Shown one piece after another: positions 44,427-57,299 of a stretch of 64,000 bases of DNA. The notes below the pieces were generated by a model that saw only the letters and a program-made list of their open reading frames with translations, was not told the origin of the DNA and searched no databases. This DNA comes from Amblyomma americanum. Lineage: Eukaryota > Arthropoda > Arachnida > Ixodida > Ixodidae. Position numbers and translations under genes: made by a program. Numbering within the stretch: position 1 is the first letter of the stretch; each line of letters opens with the position of its first letter. The stretch is taken from contig NC_135505.1 in NCBI RefSeq assembly GCF_052857255.1, forward strand, positions 53,265,102-53,329,101, given 5' to 3'.

Positions 44427-45865
44427 TCTCCGACGGTCGTTACAATGTGTCGTCTTACGATTCGCAGGGGCGTGTAACGTAGAGAAGTTCTGTTTAAAAA
44501 CGCATCCTTGCTCTGCTTATTGGAACGTTGCATCGTCTCTCCAGTCCCCTAGCTTGCAAACTTTGAGAGTATCTCCTTGTCGTTAGCTTCCTAGCTGTGG
44601 CGTGCAAGTCTAGTATAGGGACCTTTCACAGTGCGAAAACATTGCTTCACAGCGTCAAACCCAAAGAATGTTCCTCCAGCGTACCTGCCATTGATAGTGC
44701 AGTGAGAACATATGTCCGAGACTGGGTACCGAATCCGTCGCGGTGCAGAGTTATCAGCTTCGCTGGCCCCTGGACGAGGGCACTAGGCTATCGCCGCAGC
44801 CGAACCCGCCTCGTGTTAAACTGCAACACACTCTCGCGCTGCGCATTACACATCGTCGTATCCATCAACTTCTATCTATGGCGCGAAAAGATGCACAGGT
44901 CACGCGGAGCATTGCGAATTGAAAGCGCTATGTTTATGTATTGAAGGCAAAAGGAAAAAGCAGCACTGCGTGAAGTGCCGACGTCTCCAGCACATGATAG
45001 CGCATCAACAGCGTGGACCAGAAAATCATGTGTGGTCTGATGACATTAAAAATTAGACGGTAAAATGCTAAAGATGGAGAAAGGGCGCAATGTAGAATGT
45101 GTTCCCATTTTCACAGTGATTACTTGCAGAGGCACTTATCACAAAACTTTAAAGCATTTAAAATACCAATAATGTGTCTTGTGGCTATTGCAGAACGCGT
45201 GTCGAACAAGACAGAAGTAAAGGCACATATTTTTCTCTTCAGAATATTTTAGTCACCTTGAATACTTCAAAAAATTGCTTCCCGGCGAGCACGATAAAGT
45301 ATTTCTTGCAGCAGTTACAGTACCAGCGCATCAGAGACGCTCCTTCCTCATGTAAGGGTGAATAATGTTTATTGTCGCCGCCCTGCTTCCTTCAGTAACG
45401 ATGGGAACGTTAAATTCCATGGAGGACATTTGTTAACAATATTTTTGCACGCGCTATGATCGTCCCTTTAATGCAACAATTCAAACGTAGGCGTTTTTTA
45501 GCTGAATTGATTGAGGTTTCCTTCACAAGGAGTTAAAAAAGAGACTACAGCACACATGTGCGTTCCAACAGCTCTATTGCCCTTAAAGAAGCAACAAGAA
45601 GCATATATCAGCGAGCTGCTTGGATTGCAGCTGGCTCTTTGAGAACAAGCTTTGTGTGTCGCTGACAGGAAGATTGAAGCGCAGAAATTATTGTTCTGAA
45701 GAATAATTTCTTTTGTATGTTCTTACATCAAAAATTTCGCCCAAATATGTGTGGATTATATCTATTTCCTCCGCCTAGCGGCTTATCAGAAGGATCTAAT
45801 AGTGTCTGAAGAAACTCTATGCTGATATTGAACTTACGGGCTGCTTCAGTAGTAACTAGTTTGCT
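44427..45865. repeat. Family A repeat, copy 3, first part
   Basis: Begins inside the repeat at gttacaatgtgtcgtcttacg (matches 19263 and 37515) and follows copies 1 and 2 through cttcgctggcccctgg, catcgtcgtatccatcaactt and gtgccgacgtctccagc, then the 651-bp module at about 45250. It stops at actagtttgct, which continues at 51494 after the 5.6-kb insert. Confidence 0.8.
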
Positions 45866-48800
45866 CATGGCCAGGATTCTGGTTCATCCGCTCCTAGTTC
45901 ATAACGCCGCCACCACGGGCCGCATGAAGTTGAGCTCCTCCTCCTTCTGTTACATTCTTCCTCCCGGTTTGAGAGAGAGACGCTAGTAAGCTTCGCCCAT
46001 TGTCCGCTTTGTGTGTCCTCCCTTCAAGCCAAGCTCCTCGGGAGGGAGGCACCCTTCGCGTTTTTTTTTTCCACCCAGCGTGTTCGAAACGGGCTGACTG
46101 TGCGGCTCCCCTAGTCTGTTCCTTTACTGCGGTGCAAGAAAAGAAAGAAGTCGGGTTGGGGTTGAAGCGGTGTACACGCCCCGTCTTTTTCCGACTTTGA
46201 GGGGCCATTTGTCAAAAACTACTGGCGGTATATATGCACATCACACAAGATATGGCTAAACGTTCCAGAATTGTGCCAAGGCCCAGCTATCACTCAGTGA
46301 GTGCAGAGCATAATGCGTGGAATAGAATTTTTTTAGCGCTGCACCCAACTTCTCCCCGTGGGACGGTCTGTGTCTTCATGGTAAATGGTGTTTTGCTGTA
46401 CAGAAAATCTGATGACTGGTGACAGAACTAGCGGCCGTATAAGCATCAGTAAGAACCTTGTGTTGCGCATTTGTTTACACGTCAGTGTTTTTATTTTTTC
46501 GAAAGAGGTTGCAGTTATAACCTGACTCACCATAATTGTCAAGTTTTTTCGCAACGGGGAAAAAAATTACGGACAACAATTAAGTCTACTGACGAGCTGT
46601 GAAGGAGAAAGCTTGCAGCGTGGTGTTCGGCTGCGGCGATGGCGTGCTGCTCTAATGCAATGGCCAGCCAAGCTGATCAGTTCACGCCGCCCGAATGGAA
46701 GTTGACGAAGGCGACGATACCCAAACCCAGCTCGAGCCCCTGTGCTTCCTTTTCTCGAGTTGAGTTGAGTTGTCAACAGAAGGACGAAAGGAAAAGCTCG
46801 GGCTTGCTTACTAGCTCAATGCGGAGCCACGCCCAGCTGCCTGCGTGCTGATAGTAGGAGGTGAAAGATGGGAGTAAAGAGACAGAAGAAAAGCGCGCGC
46901 AATAGCCCTTGGGCCACGGGCCAATCCCGTAGGCAGTGCAATACCGGGCTGACCTGTGCCAGAGTGCGTTACGCCAATCACTCCGTCATACTTTCAAAAA
47001 TATGCGTAACACCCAAGCCTCAAGGGCCCATATGAGATATTAAGCCAGGTATGTGAATGGCATCCCCCTTCGAAAGCGGACCGTGGATTGAACCACACCC
47101 GAATACTCGATCCTGTGCTTCCTTGCTATCGCTCCCCTTTATATTTCTCCTTGATATCATTTCCCTTTCTCCTCCGCCGGCTACAGCTCGGGTGGTTAAG
47201 ATATTAGATAGCAGTTGCCACGGCCGGCAACATTATTTTCCTTCACTTTTGATGCGAAAGCTTCACTATGCTTCAATGCTTCAATATGCGCTCTTCCGTA
47301 CGCCTAGGATGTGCCCATCGAGTTGGGGCTTAAGGAAAACATTTCCAACGCGCTGCCTTTTTCAGTGAGTGAGCAGATGAGAGCCACGGCCATTCGGTGA
47401 TGCGGTTCCATCGAGTGGCCGCATTGGTACCAACCGTTGCCTCCACAAGCTGGTAGAACAGCGGGCTAACGTGGTCGCATTTTTCATTGCAGCACTGAGG
47501 CTTCAATTTTGGATTTCGACGTGGCCTCTTTGTATGTCTGAAATTTACTTGACCTGAAATAAAATAACCGAAAATGTTTTACGGCCGCGAGTGAGTTTCG
47601 AACCCGAGGCGACGAGAACGCATACGTTTTGCTGGTTACTGCGTTAAGCGTGGCCCGCATGGAGCGTTTTTCCGGGCGATTCGCCGGCGTCGGCGGCAGG
47701 GGAGCGCTTTTTTGCCGCCGTCGACTGCCACACCGCCGCAGCCGAACATTCTGCGTCATGAAATACCAGTCTCTTGCGCTGTATTTTGGATATCGTCGTC
47801 TTCATCAGCTGCATCTATGCGCAACGGAACCGAACACTGAAACAGCACTGAAAACCGAAGTGCTAGCACTCCTAGTTGCAACTGGCGTAACCACGCTAAC
47901 TCGTCCGAAATTGATTTTGGTGGCACTGTCTACCTGTGCCATGCGCTGTGCTTTTAACAAGGCAGGTGGAATTCCTTAGTTTGGCGGAAGGCAGTAAAGA
48001 ATCTTCTGCAGAAATTCTGATGTCTTTTTTGGGAGATATTTGTCTGCGTGTGGAGAAACCCTTTGCCGGGACTGACACATTAGCGGTTGTAAGTTTTTTT
48101 TTGTGACAGCCTGGAGGCAAGAGTGCGTCCATGACCTTTCCGGGCCGTTTTCGCAGAGGCGCCGACTATGTCGTGCAGCTCGTGCTTCGCACCATAGGGA
48201 ACAGAAACATAGCGCATCCAAAAAGCAACCATGGACTGCGCTCCACGATTCGAGGAAAATTAAAAGGAGAAAAAACAAGAAAGGCAGGCAAAGGCACAGC
48301 AGGAGACCCCTCCCCACTGTCCTTTTCTTCCTCCCTCTTACCACCCTGCTACCGGCTGCCCGTGTAGCTCTTGAAAAAGAATTTCTCCGTACCGATGCAC
48401 CTGCTCAAATCATCCTTGGCCCTTTCCGTTACCGCCTCTCCACGTTCTTCATCCGTTTGATGCTGCGTGTTGTGCGTCTTGTTCCCGTAGCCTTTTTAGG
48501 AGGAACAGTGCTGAAAATTGTGCCCTAAGGGTAGGGTGGAATTCAAGCAAGTTTTGGTTAAGACGATTCCCAATTCTTGCATATTTGTTTTAAAATCAGC
48601 GACAACAGCAATGACACATCGCTTTGAGCATGCGGCTCGAGGACGGTGTGTGATTCGTTCCGCAGTGTCGCCGTGTACCCACTGATTTCCAATGGGTAGA
48701 AGTTTTCTCGAAGCCTGGCGCTTGGTTTCTTTGAGTTGAAGTGATCGGAAAATGGTCTTCCACCTAACATTGTGTTGAAGAAAACACTTCAACCCATTGC

Positions 48801-51493
48801 GCTTGGTGCGAGGTTGCCAGTGCACCATTAAAACTCATCATCAGCAAAAGAAAACATTTCTAGGCAATGGATACCCAAGATTCTTCACTCGATGTATCAT
48901 CTAAAACTGAAAAGGATGCAACGAAAACAACTCGATATGCTTATGCTAAGGACACGCTGGTGGCAAAAACGCGTATGCAGTTAGTACGTAAAGGGTGTCT
49001 GCGAAACCTTGGCCAGTGTTCTCAGAAAGGAAGGGATGCAAACTACACACAAGCCGGACATCATTATCGGAGGCCTCCTGTGCCACTTCAAAGACAGTCA
49101 TCCCACCCCAAAAAAGGCCTAGAGGCGCCAACTCAATTGGCCCTTCCTGGGCGTACGCGCTCAGCGTCCGCGCTCTTAGCGTAAGCCGAAACCGGTCTGC
49201 GCATGCGCACTGCAGGAGACGCCAGCAAGAATAGGTGAGGCGTCCGTGCTAGATGTCGGCATCAGCGCGCGGGCGCTCGTGTACGCGTTGGAAGGGGGGT
49301 CCGGTTTATAACAATGGAAGGATCGCCGGGCTCTCGGTGGCTCTTTTCTTCATGGCTTGAAGCTATTTCAGGTTCCCCGAACTTTTCTTCGCGGTTTAAG
49401 TTGTTCTTTCATCGCCGCCAACCCCTTCTCTCCACGGCTTGAAATTCTCTCCGTCCGCTCGACAGGGGAAGGGAGCCAGCAGCAGGAACATGGAGATGCA
49501 TGGCACATTTAAAAGTCGCTGGATCGTTCCGTGGAAACGGCTCCCTCTTCTGACGCCGCGGTTTGTGCGCTTAAAAAGCCGCGCTAACTCCCCGGGAGTC
49601 ACACATCCAAGAAGTAGTAGTTTGCCAACAGCTTCAGAGGCAACAACAACTGACGAAAATACAAAAAGGAAGCTAAAAATGTTGCCGGCCCTTGGCGATT
49701 GCTATCTAATCCCTCAAGCACTGGAACCTAAACCGGTGGAATTAAAAGCAGAGAGAGGATAGCGAAAAGTAGATAGGAGAGCGGCAGAAAAAAAAAACGA
49801 GGGTAGGTTGGAACTTATGCAAAAAAAAATATGTTCGCGCCACTCGTGCGAAAGAGCTTATGGGTATTGTTGCACATATTCGCAGCACGGTAAATTCACT
49901 GCATATTCAGGGCCGCGAGCATGTAGCGTCCTGTCGCTAATGAATCGCGCTAGCGGCGCATTGCACAAACGGGTTGGGTGCAGCGCCGAGTCACCGTACT
50001 GGAGAAAACCAGTAATATTTTAAACATCGTGTTATCCGACAATAACTTCTGTTTATTTCTTAGCAGATTTACATTATAATCAAGAACATTTAACTAGAGT
50101 TTGACTCTTGATTGCTGCTCGGGGTAACGGCGTAGTTACTGGCTTGCCGAACTGATGGCACATTCTTCAGAATAGTTCCCAGCATGCCACTCTATGAAGT
50201 CTTCGTTAGCGGTTCATCCTTCACGTACATCTTTGACAGAATTGCCGAAACTAGCATCGATTACAGCAATGGTAAACCCCTTCTCGACGGCGAACGATCG
50301 AATCGTGAGAAGCACTTTACCAACCTAGAAAAAAATGTGAACTACCACACTACTAGTTGTTACATTGGACAAATAACCTACTGGCATAAAACGCAGCATC
50401 AGGTTTGCCACCTCTTATGTGCAACACATGCAACGTTCACTTCAACGCATCCTTGCTGCACTTGCACCACATCGACAAAAGATTGGAAGAGCTTTCTGCT
50501 ATTGAGGCTAATAACATGAGTGTTGAAATGTAGACATTAAGACACAATTTTACAATTTTGAATGCACAGTGCAAGAACCATATACAAGTATCGGTGAGTG
50601 AGCTCTAAGTATGAGCGTCCGGGAATTACAAATTTCACTGCTTGAACGAAAGTACCTAGAAGCTTCATTGCTTTGCACTGTTATTGCGTACGCAATTCCG
50701 CTATCACCTATGCCGGTGTGGTCACTGTACGCGCTTAATGAAAAATGTACCTGTCAAGCAAAAGAGTCTTCTGATAATTTCCTCTATATACCTCATAGAA
50801 GGCACACGCTTTCTTGTAGCATTTTATGCATCAGCCCATGGCCATAGCCTCCCTCCGATGGGGGCACTTTTGATAAAACTGCGCATTCGTACGGCAGGCT
50901 CAACCTCCCAAAGCAACCTACCAAAGCAGGGACACTGTAACAGGGCACGGCCGGAATCGAGCCGCCTCCGCGAATCGAGCCCGGCCGCGAGCAGGGACGT
51001 GTGCCTTTCCAACGCACCGAGAGAGGGCGCCACACGTTTCATGAAAAGCTGATGATGCATGATCAATAGTGAAATAGCGCAGGAAGACTTTTACGCCATT
51101 GAAATGTAAAATACCTTATACTTCCTTAAAGGTAGGACATTACCCTACGTGTACCTGCTAGAGCTTGTCGATATATTTTAAAATAGGGCTGTAGTGAGCG
51201 ATAAATTGAAGTCAAGTGGGGGTTTTTTCAGGACCTCGCCATAGGCTCCATGCTGTCATAGATCATTGCTCATGGCAAACGCAATATGTAAGCTACATCG
51301 ATGAAACTCGACTAAATGAAACTTTAAGATGCATTTAACATCTAGGCGAGAGAGCTAATTTCTAACTGTTATGCGCGACGAAATATCAATTTTTATTTTT
51401 CGTCGCCTTTGAGTTATGCGCCGCCGCGCCGCCAGCTGTCGCGAGATGGCGTGACCGGTTTTTCGAGGCGCATGGACCAGAATCCTGGGGATG
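45866..51493. mobile_element. 5.6-kb insert with inverted termini, no transposase seen
   Basis: Left end catggccaggattctggttc, right end gaccagaatcctggggatg. The shared inverted core is ccaggattctgg, extended imperfectly to about 20 bp. The uninterrupted site exists three times nearby (gtttgcttacatttgag at 53848-53863 and 54499-54514, gtttgcttgcatctgag at 23607-23623), so the boundaries are well set. No clear target duplication is visible; at most a T or a mutated TA. Inside I find no transposase, integrase or RT. The content is CpG-rich in places (around 47.6 and 49.2 kb), with small fragments resembling family A (46620-46690 reversed, 47690-47830). It is probably a non-autonomous DNA transposon or a composite insertion. 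Confidence 0.6.
49198..49209. promoter_or_regulatory. Palindromic tgcgcatgcgca (NRF-1-like site)
   Basis: A perfect 12-bp palindrome that equals the animal NRF-1 consensus, in a CpG-rich part of the 5.6-kb insert. Function is unproven; such a site can occur by chance. Confidence 0.2.
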
Positions 51494-53205
51494 TACATTT
51501 GAGAGGAAACATTTATTCACAGCTTTGAAAAAAATAATCGAAGGGAATCTTTGCAAGGCATAGCCTTCCTTCCTCTCAACCTCAATCATTTTGCTAACGT
51601 AAGAAGCTTTTCATGAGTAAGCACGAAGCTCATGTGAAGGCAACATTGGCTCCCAAGGGGTAATAAAGCACGGAACGTCTAGCCTGGTGGCAGCCGATTT
51701 CGCATGTCTAGAATAAAATCATTCGACACCCCTAATTCTAGTGCTTAAACGTGTAGGGCGGTTTGTTGAGAGGAATGTATAACGAGAACGGAGCTTTTTA
51801 TGAGTGGCGGGGGCTAGGACTGATTTCTATGTTTCACATAAACACAAGTTAACAAGTCGAAAATCAAAAATTTTATTTTGTTATAGCGAATACTATGATT
51901 TATCTTTTGCAGAATAGAGCGCAAAGTAGCATGTCCTCCCCCAATTATGTGCGCCACAAAATTTGCATCCAGTAATTGCACCACTTTATCTCAAAATTCC
52001 TTGCGCGCTATGTCCTTCGAAGAAAAATTTTAAATTTCATTTCATATTTATAGGCATTGCGATGTTGTGATTTTAGTAAAACATGAAAGACTACTACGAC
52101 TCACTGTAGCAGACGGCTCCGCAGAAAGTACTCCGGGCCGGCACTGGCTCCAGCGGCCGCCAGCGCTACCTATTAAGAGAGGATATACAGATAGATCGGC
52201 CGAAAAGCCATTGGTGTCGCAGTATTTGTAGTGCTTCTGTAATCATGGTGTTGGGTATCTGCCACAGAGCGCGCTGTTCTTTACCTGGCTGTTCGAGGGA
52301 TCTTTGTAAACCTTGTTATCGTTTGAACGGCCTCGCGAGAGAACGTAGCATGAGCGGCATAAATTTCAGGCTTCACGAGACTATGGCGCGATTCGGGAAA
52401 ATACCGAGCGGATACAGCGCATTTTTGGGGGTATGTCGGCTTCACAACAGACGCTCTCTGATGAGTTTGTAAAACAGAGCTTCTTTATGATTTAGCACAT
52501 TTGCTCATAATTTTCTTCAAAGCACTTGCCAACTCTTAACGGCCACCTCTATGGCTACCCTGAGAAAGGAGAAAAATGCCCCTTAGAGTTTCGTTTACAC
52601 GTGTTTCCATGGGCCGCACTTTCATCATCAAAGCCGGAAATCATGCGCATGGGACTTGAAGTGTTAAAAATATATCGCCCCGAAAATTATGCTCCATACC
52701 TTGATAATCTGTTCGAGGATCGATTCGGTTCTTCACGAAGGCACGACATCATAGACTCAATGTGAAATCAGAAAATGTTGCCAGCTGACGCTCAGAAGAA
52801 AAGTACGTTAGGGATCACTCCAGCTACACGCACTGGAGGAATGCTTAAGCATTTACGCCTCCTCGACAATCGCCGCTTCTGTTTGCCACTCTTTGAGTCC
52901 ATTGATGTTTTATTATAATTAATGAACTAATTTATGTCAATCAAACGTTTATTCGATTAATTATCACTCATCAAACACATCTAAATTCATTCCAAACTTT
53001 ATTGTCCCTTATTTGCCTATTTGTTCACTATTTTCCCGTCAACGGCTGTTTTTCTGTCCTCTCACTATATCGATGTCGGCGCTATTTCGATGGTTTTTTT
53101 ACATTATTGGTTCTATTTATTTAAACTGTAAACCTACTGACATCACATTTTTTGAACATCTTTCTGATGTTACATTCTCATGTTAGATTTGTTACAATGC
53201 TTAAA
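51494..53205. repeat. Family A repeat, copy 3, last part
   Basis: Continues copy 3 and matches 23622-24120 followed without a break by 34549-35720. This copy is the uninterrupted reference for the LINE-plus-monomer insertion: ttatctcaaaattccttgcgcgctatg at 51985-52011. An open frame at 52526-52765 (80 codons) has no certain domain. Confidence 0.8.
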
Positions 53206-54507
53206 TTTGAGAGGAAACATTTATTATTTTAACCAGTTCGAATACTTCAAACAAATTGCTTCCTGGCGGGCAGGATAAAGTATTTCTTGCCGCAGTTACA
53301 GTACCAGCTCCTCAGAGACGATTCTTCATGTAAGAGTGAATAATTTTTAATGTCGTCGCCCTGCTTCCTTCAGTGACGTTGGGAACTTTCCATTCCATGA
53401 AGCACATTTGTTAACAGTATGTTTGCACGCGCTATGACCATGCTTTTAATGCAGCAGTTCAAACGTAGGCGTTATTTAGCGGAAGAGCTTGAGGTTTCCA
53501 TAACAAGGAAATAAAAAAAACACTACAGCACACATGTCAGTTTCATCGGTTCGATTGCCCTTAATGAAGCAACAAGGAACATATATTATTGAGCAGCTTG
53601 GAAAGCAGCTCACTGTTTGACACCCAGCTTCGTGTGTCGCTGACAGGAAGATTGAAGCGCAGAAATTATTGTTCTGTAGAATGCTTTATTTTGTTAGTTC
53701 TTACATCAGAAATTTCGCTCAAATATGAGTCAATTATATTTAGCTCCTCTGCCTAGCGGCTTCTCGGAAGGATCTGATATTTTCTGAAGGAACAAGATGC
53801 TGGTATTGCTGATATTACACTGACGGCATGCTTCACTAGTAACTAGTTTGCTTACATTTGAGAGGAAACATTTGCTAATTTAATCACCTCGAATGCTTAA
53901 AACAAATTGCTTCCTGGCGGGCACGACAAAGTATTTCTTGCCGCAGTTACAGTACCAGCGCTTCAGAGACGCTGCTTCATGTAAGCGTGAATAATGTTTA
54001 ATGTCGTCAGCCTGCTTCCTTCAGTAACAATGGGAACTTTCCATTCCATGGAGCACATTTGTTAACAGTATGCTTGCACATGCTATGACCGTGCTTTTAA
54101 TGCAACATTTCAAACGTATGCGTTATTTAGCTGAAGTTCTTGAGGTTTCCATAACAAGGAAATAAAAAAAACGCTACAGCACACATGTGCGTTTCAGCGG
54201 CTTCATTACCCTAAAAGAAGCATCAAGGAGCATATATTAGTGAGCTGCTTGGAATGCAGCTGACTGTTTGACACACAGCTTCGTGTGTCGCTGACAGGAA
54301 GATTGAAGCGCAGAAATTATTATTCTGAAGAATGCTTTCTTTTGTTAGTTCTTACATAAAAAATTTCGCTCAAACATATGTAGATTATATCTAGCTGCTC
54401 TGCCTAGCGGCTTCTGAGAAGGATCTGATATTGTCTGAAAGAACTAGATGCACATATTGCTGACATTACACTGACGGACTGCTTCACTAATAACTAGTTT
54501 GCTTACA
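53206..54507. repeat. Tandem duplication of a 651-bp family A module
   Basis: tttgagaggaaac starts occur at 53206, 53857 and 54508, exactly 651 bp apart. Both units contain the same order: cttcctggcgggca, gtatttcttgccgcagtta, cattccatg(a/g)a, aatgca(g/a)ca, ctgacaggaagattgaagcgcagaaatt, and a gtttgcttacat end. Copies 1 and 3 of family A contain this module once. Confidence 0.9.
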
Positions 54508-54964
54508 TTTGAGAGGAAATCGTTTTTGACAGCTTTAAAAAAATTTATCAAAGGGAATCCTTTCAAATCATAGCCTTCCCTCCTCTCAACCGCAATCACT
54601 TTGCTAACGTATGAAGATTTTCACAAGCACGTGGCTCATGTGAAGGCCACATTCCCTCCCAAGGGGTAATCAAAATGTTGAACGTCGAACTGGGTGGCGG
54701 CCGATTGCGAATGTGTGAGAAGAAACTCATTCGAAACCCGTAATTCTAGTAATTAAACCTGTAGGGCGGATTGTACAGAGGAGTGTATAATCAGAACGCA
54801 GCTTTTTATGAGAGTGGCGAGGGATGGGACAGATTTCTAAGTTTCACATGCATACATGTTAAAACGTCGGAAATCAAAGGTTTTATTTTGGTATAGCGAA
54901 CGCAGTGAGTAATCTTTCGCAGAATAGAGAGCAAAGTAGCACGTCCTCCACCAATTATGTTCGC
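54508..54964. repeat. Family A repeat, partial copy 4
   Basis: Follows the two 651-bp modules and matches 23622-24085: gacagctttaaaaaaatttatcaaaggg, gtgaaggccacattccctcccaagg, gtatagcgaacgcagt. It breaks off at aaaatttgcatcc, after which no family A sequence follows. Confidence 0.78.
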
Positions 54965-55985
54965 GACAAAATTTGCATCCTTGTGGAATGTGCATATCAG
55001 CATCTCTGCATTTCATGCTATTTTGCTGTTGGAAAATTATTCTGAGCACCTTCCGCTACATGATTTGCAGAGAGAGAAGTTGGGGAAACACCATTGTGAC
55101 TGTGTAATTTCTTGCCAATTTCAGAATGAATGCAAGATTTAGGCCCGGGCAAATGTACACTTGATTCATAAGCATACAGTGTGACGTATAAAATAAGCTA
55201 GACTCAGCCTCTTATGCAAATATGACAGCTATGGTTCTGTGAAAGCACCTATATGTGTGGCAGTGCATAAAAGATATCTTTTTCCAAGGTAACTTGGCAT
55301 GGAATAGGCTGTATCTGCTTGCGGTCACTTGAAATCGTCGTATTGTAACATGTATGATACACCATGCAACTCAGATTTGATGGCATCCATAGCTTTTGTT
55401 TAGATATGCTAGAATTCAGGAAAACCCCCCATCTTACTGCCTTTGGACAAGATGCCCAAATGGCACCTGAATGCATCCAAGAATCTAAGAATACATAGAT
55501 CACAACATGGGTTTTGCCTGCAACTGCTTAGTAATTTGTAATTGACTTTTTTGCGTGGTGCTGTTCCGGTTTCGATTTTATCAACTGTACATTACTTGTG
55601 AAGTGTAGTTGGCCTTTAGGCCGCATGATACATGAAAACACTGCAGTATAAATTCTGATAAGTAGGTTTAAATCACTACAGCACTTAAACCTGCCAACCT
55701 CAATAAATGGAATGGCAGCAAACAACGCATCAGTAATTATATTGCTAATTTTATTGTGCCTCGCGTTACGTATAGATCAACTACGCATCACATCCATTGT
55801 TCGGTTGGTGAAACTGAAACAGCAGCAAGAATAAATTCAGTTATAAATTTTTCAGAGCTCAAAGGTGAATGGTACAGGGTAGTACATGTAAAATAATGTC
55901 TAAGCGTCATTTGAAAGAAAACGTAAGCAAAATTTTGGTGTTTGTTGTCCTTTAGGTGCTCTCGTAGAGGAGCTACAGAGCAGGA
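54965..55985. other. No feature recognised
   Basis: Unassigned AT-rich sequence on the right of the family A block. No coding or repeat signature. Confidence 0.4.
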
Positions 55986-56063
55986 AGGTTTTGATTTATC
56001 AGGGTTTAACGTCCCAAAAAGACTCAGGCTATGCGGGACACCTTAGTGAAGGGCTCCGGAAAT
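55986..56063 (-). mobile_element. SINE type 1, 3' part, reverse (continues at 58818)
   Basis: Reverse-oriented SINE body: ggttttgatttatcagggtttaacgtcccaaaaag, then gggacaccttagtgaagggctccggaaat. The missing next segment (ctcaaccacctgaggttctttaa...) begins at 58827, on the far side of a PLE. Confidence 0.78.
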
Positions 56064-56699
56064 TGCATTAAGGCAAGCTGGGCGAGTTGGTACTGATTCA
56101 CATTAGAACAGCGAAATAAAACAACGGGACACAACGAAGAATGAACACCTCAAGCGCTGACTCGCAACTAGATTTTTATTGACAGCAAAGGTCTCTGAAA
56201 TACAAGGAGCAACAAACACAAACGAGAGGGGAAAAAAGAAAACAAATATCAATAAATGCAATTTCTAGTACCATGGGCTCCCCTCTCATTAATCTTTCTA
56301 ACCACCTCCCAGAATGAAATCCTGCTATCATTGCGTCCATAATCGCTGTGTGTGTGTGTGTGCAGGACCAGAGTTCTCTCTTGGCATGTCAGGTACAGCC
56401 TTTGCCCTCCTGACGTTCAAACTGTGTGTGGTTTCTTGGAGCCGTCAAGAGGGCATACCAGGCGAGTATGCAAGATCATGAAGTTTGAATTGTGGCGTCA
56501 AGCACGGTTCTTCAAAGACCATCTTCGGGTTATTTGTGGCAGGACCGGTCGGCACCAAGGATTCTCGGAGAGGTGTGCGACGATGAAACTCATTACAGAG
56601 TTCCTCTGGAACTCATTCCGCGCAGGCTTGCCGAGATAGATAAAGGACGCTGCGGAGCAAGGAAAGGTCGTTGTACTGGGCGACTGCAAAATGCCGGAA

Positions 56700-57215
56700 G
56701 GACACCTAGGAACACTCAGGTTGGGACCGAAGTTTGCATATGCACCACGGTTGAAAGCAGTCAAGAAACTTGCCTTGTGAAAAAAAATTTTCCGGTTGGC
56801 AGGCAACGAAATCCAGTTTCAATGCATGTTAGACTGTGTCGATGTTTTTAAAAGAACTAAGCAGAAAAAAGGAAATTACTGCCGCATGAGGAAGCTCGTT
56901 GACATTGTAGCGTCTAGTTGCCTCAGAATAATGGTCGCCGATAAAGAATGGTGCTTCGTCGTTCTTCCTGCTGGCCCTTTAGAAGAAAAAGCATGTCAAG
57001 CATTAACGGAGAACTTCAAGTTAGTGACATTTAGAGCTAAGAAAGTTAATGCATGTAACTTTCGTCTTTTGGGGGAATACAAGTTGCAACGTCTCGATGC
57101 TTCTGTTAAGGGCGCAAAAGGATTGCACCTTCAGTTTTCTTTACTGCGAAGACGCATAAGGGCAATGATCTTTTTATATCTATCGTGTCTGAGCACTCAG
57201 CTTGGCAGTTCTTAG
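56700..57215 (+). pseudogene. PLE protein N-terminal region
   Basis: Between 56700 and 57215, and clearest at 56796-57215, the plus strand reads AGNEIQFQCMLDCVDVFKRTKQKKGNY, then MVADKEWCFVVLPAGPLEEKACQALTENFKLV and YKLQRLDASVKGAKGLHLQF. This is the lysine-rich N-terminal part preceding the RT in Penelope-type proteins, including the ADK..GFVVLP block (here CFVVLP). It has one or more frame breaks before the RT. Confidence 0.65.
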
Positions 57216-57299
57216 TGGCCAGCTATCTTCAAAAGCATTTGTTGCGTCTGAAAGTTTAGTATCCTTTTCACATCTCTAATTCCGCAGCTATAGCTGACT

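Noticed and set aside
47590..47665. tRNA gene or SINE head on the minus strand
   Set aside because: Only a B-box-like gggttcgaaac is present. No D arm, anticodon arm or acceptor pairing can be drawn.
48103..48528. 141-codon frame in the 5.6-kb insert as a transposase
   Set aside because: No DDE/DDD or zinc-finger pattern, and an equally long frame exists on the other strand over the same bases.
50940..51045. Reverse tRNA-like or SINE head with gaatcgag motifs
   Set aside because: GC-rich and vaguely B-box-like, but no continuous cloverleaf and no match to the SINE bodies in the window.
52245..52765. Possible THAP-like zinc-binding domain in family A copy 3
   Set aside because: CSLPGC and LHVFP recall THAP, but the remaining Cys/His positions do not fit, the two parts lie in different frames, and the matching part of copy 1 (35100-35330) has stops.
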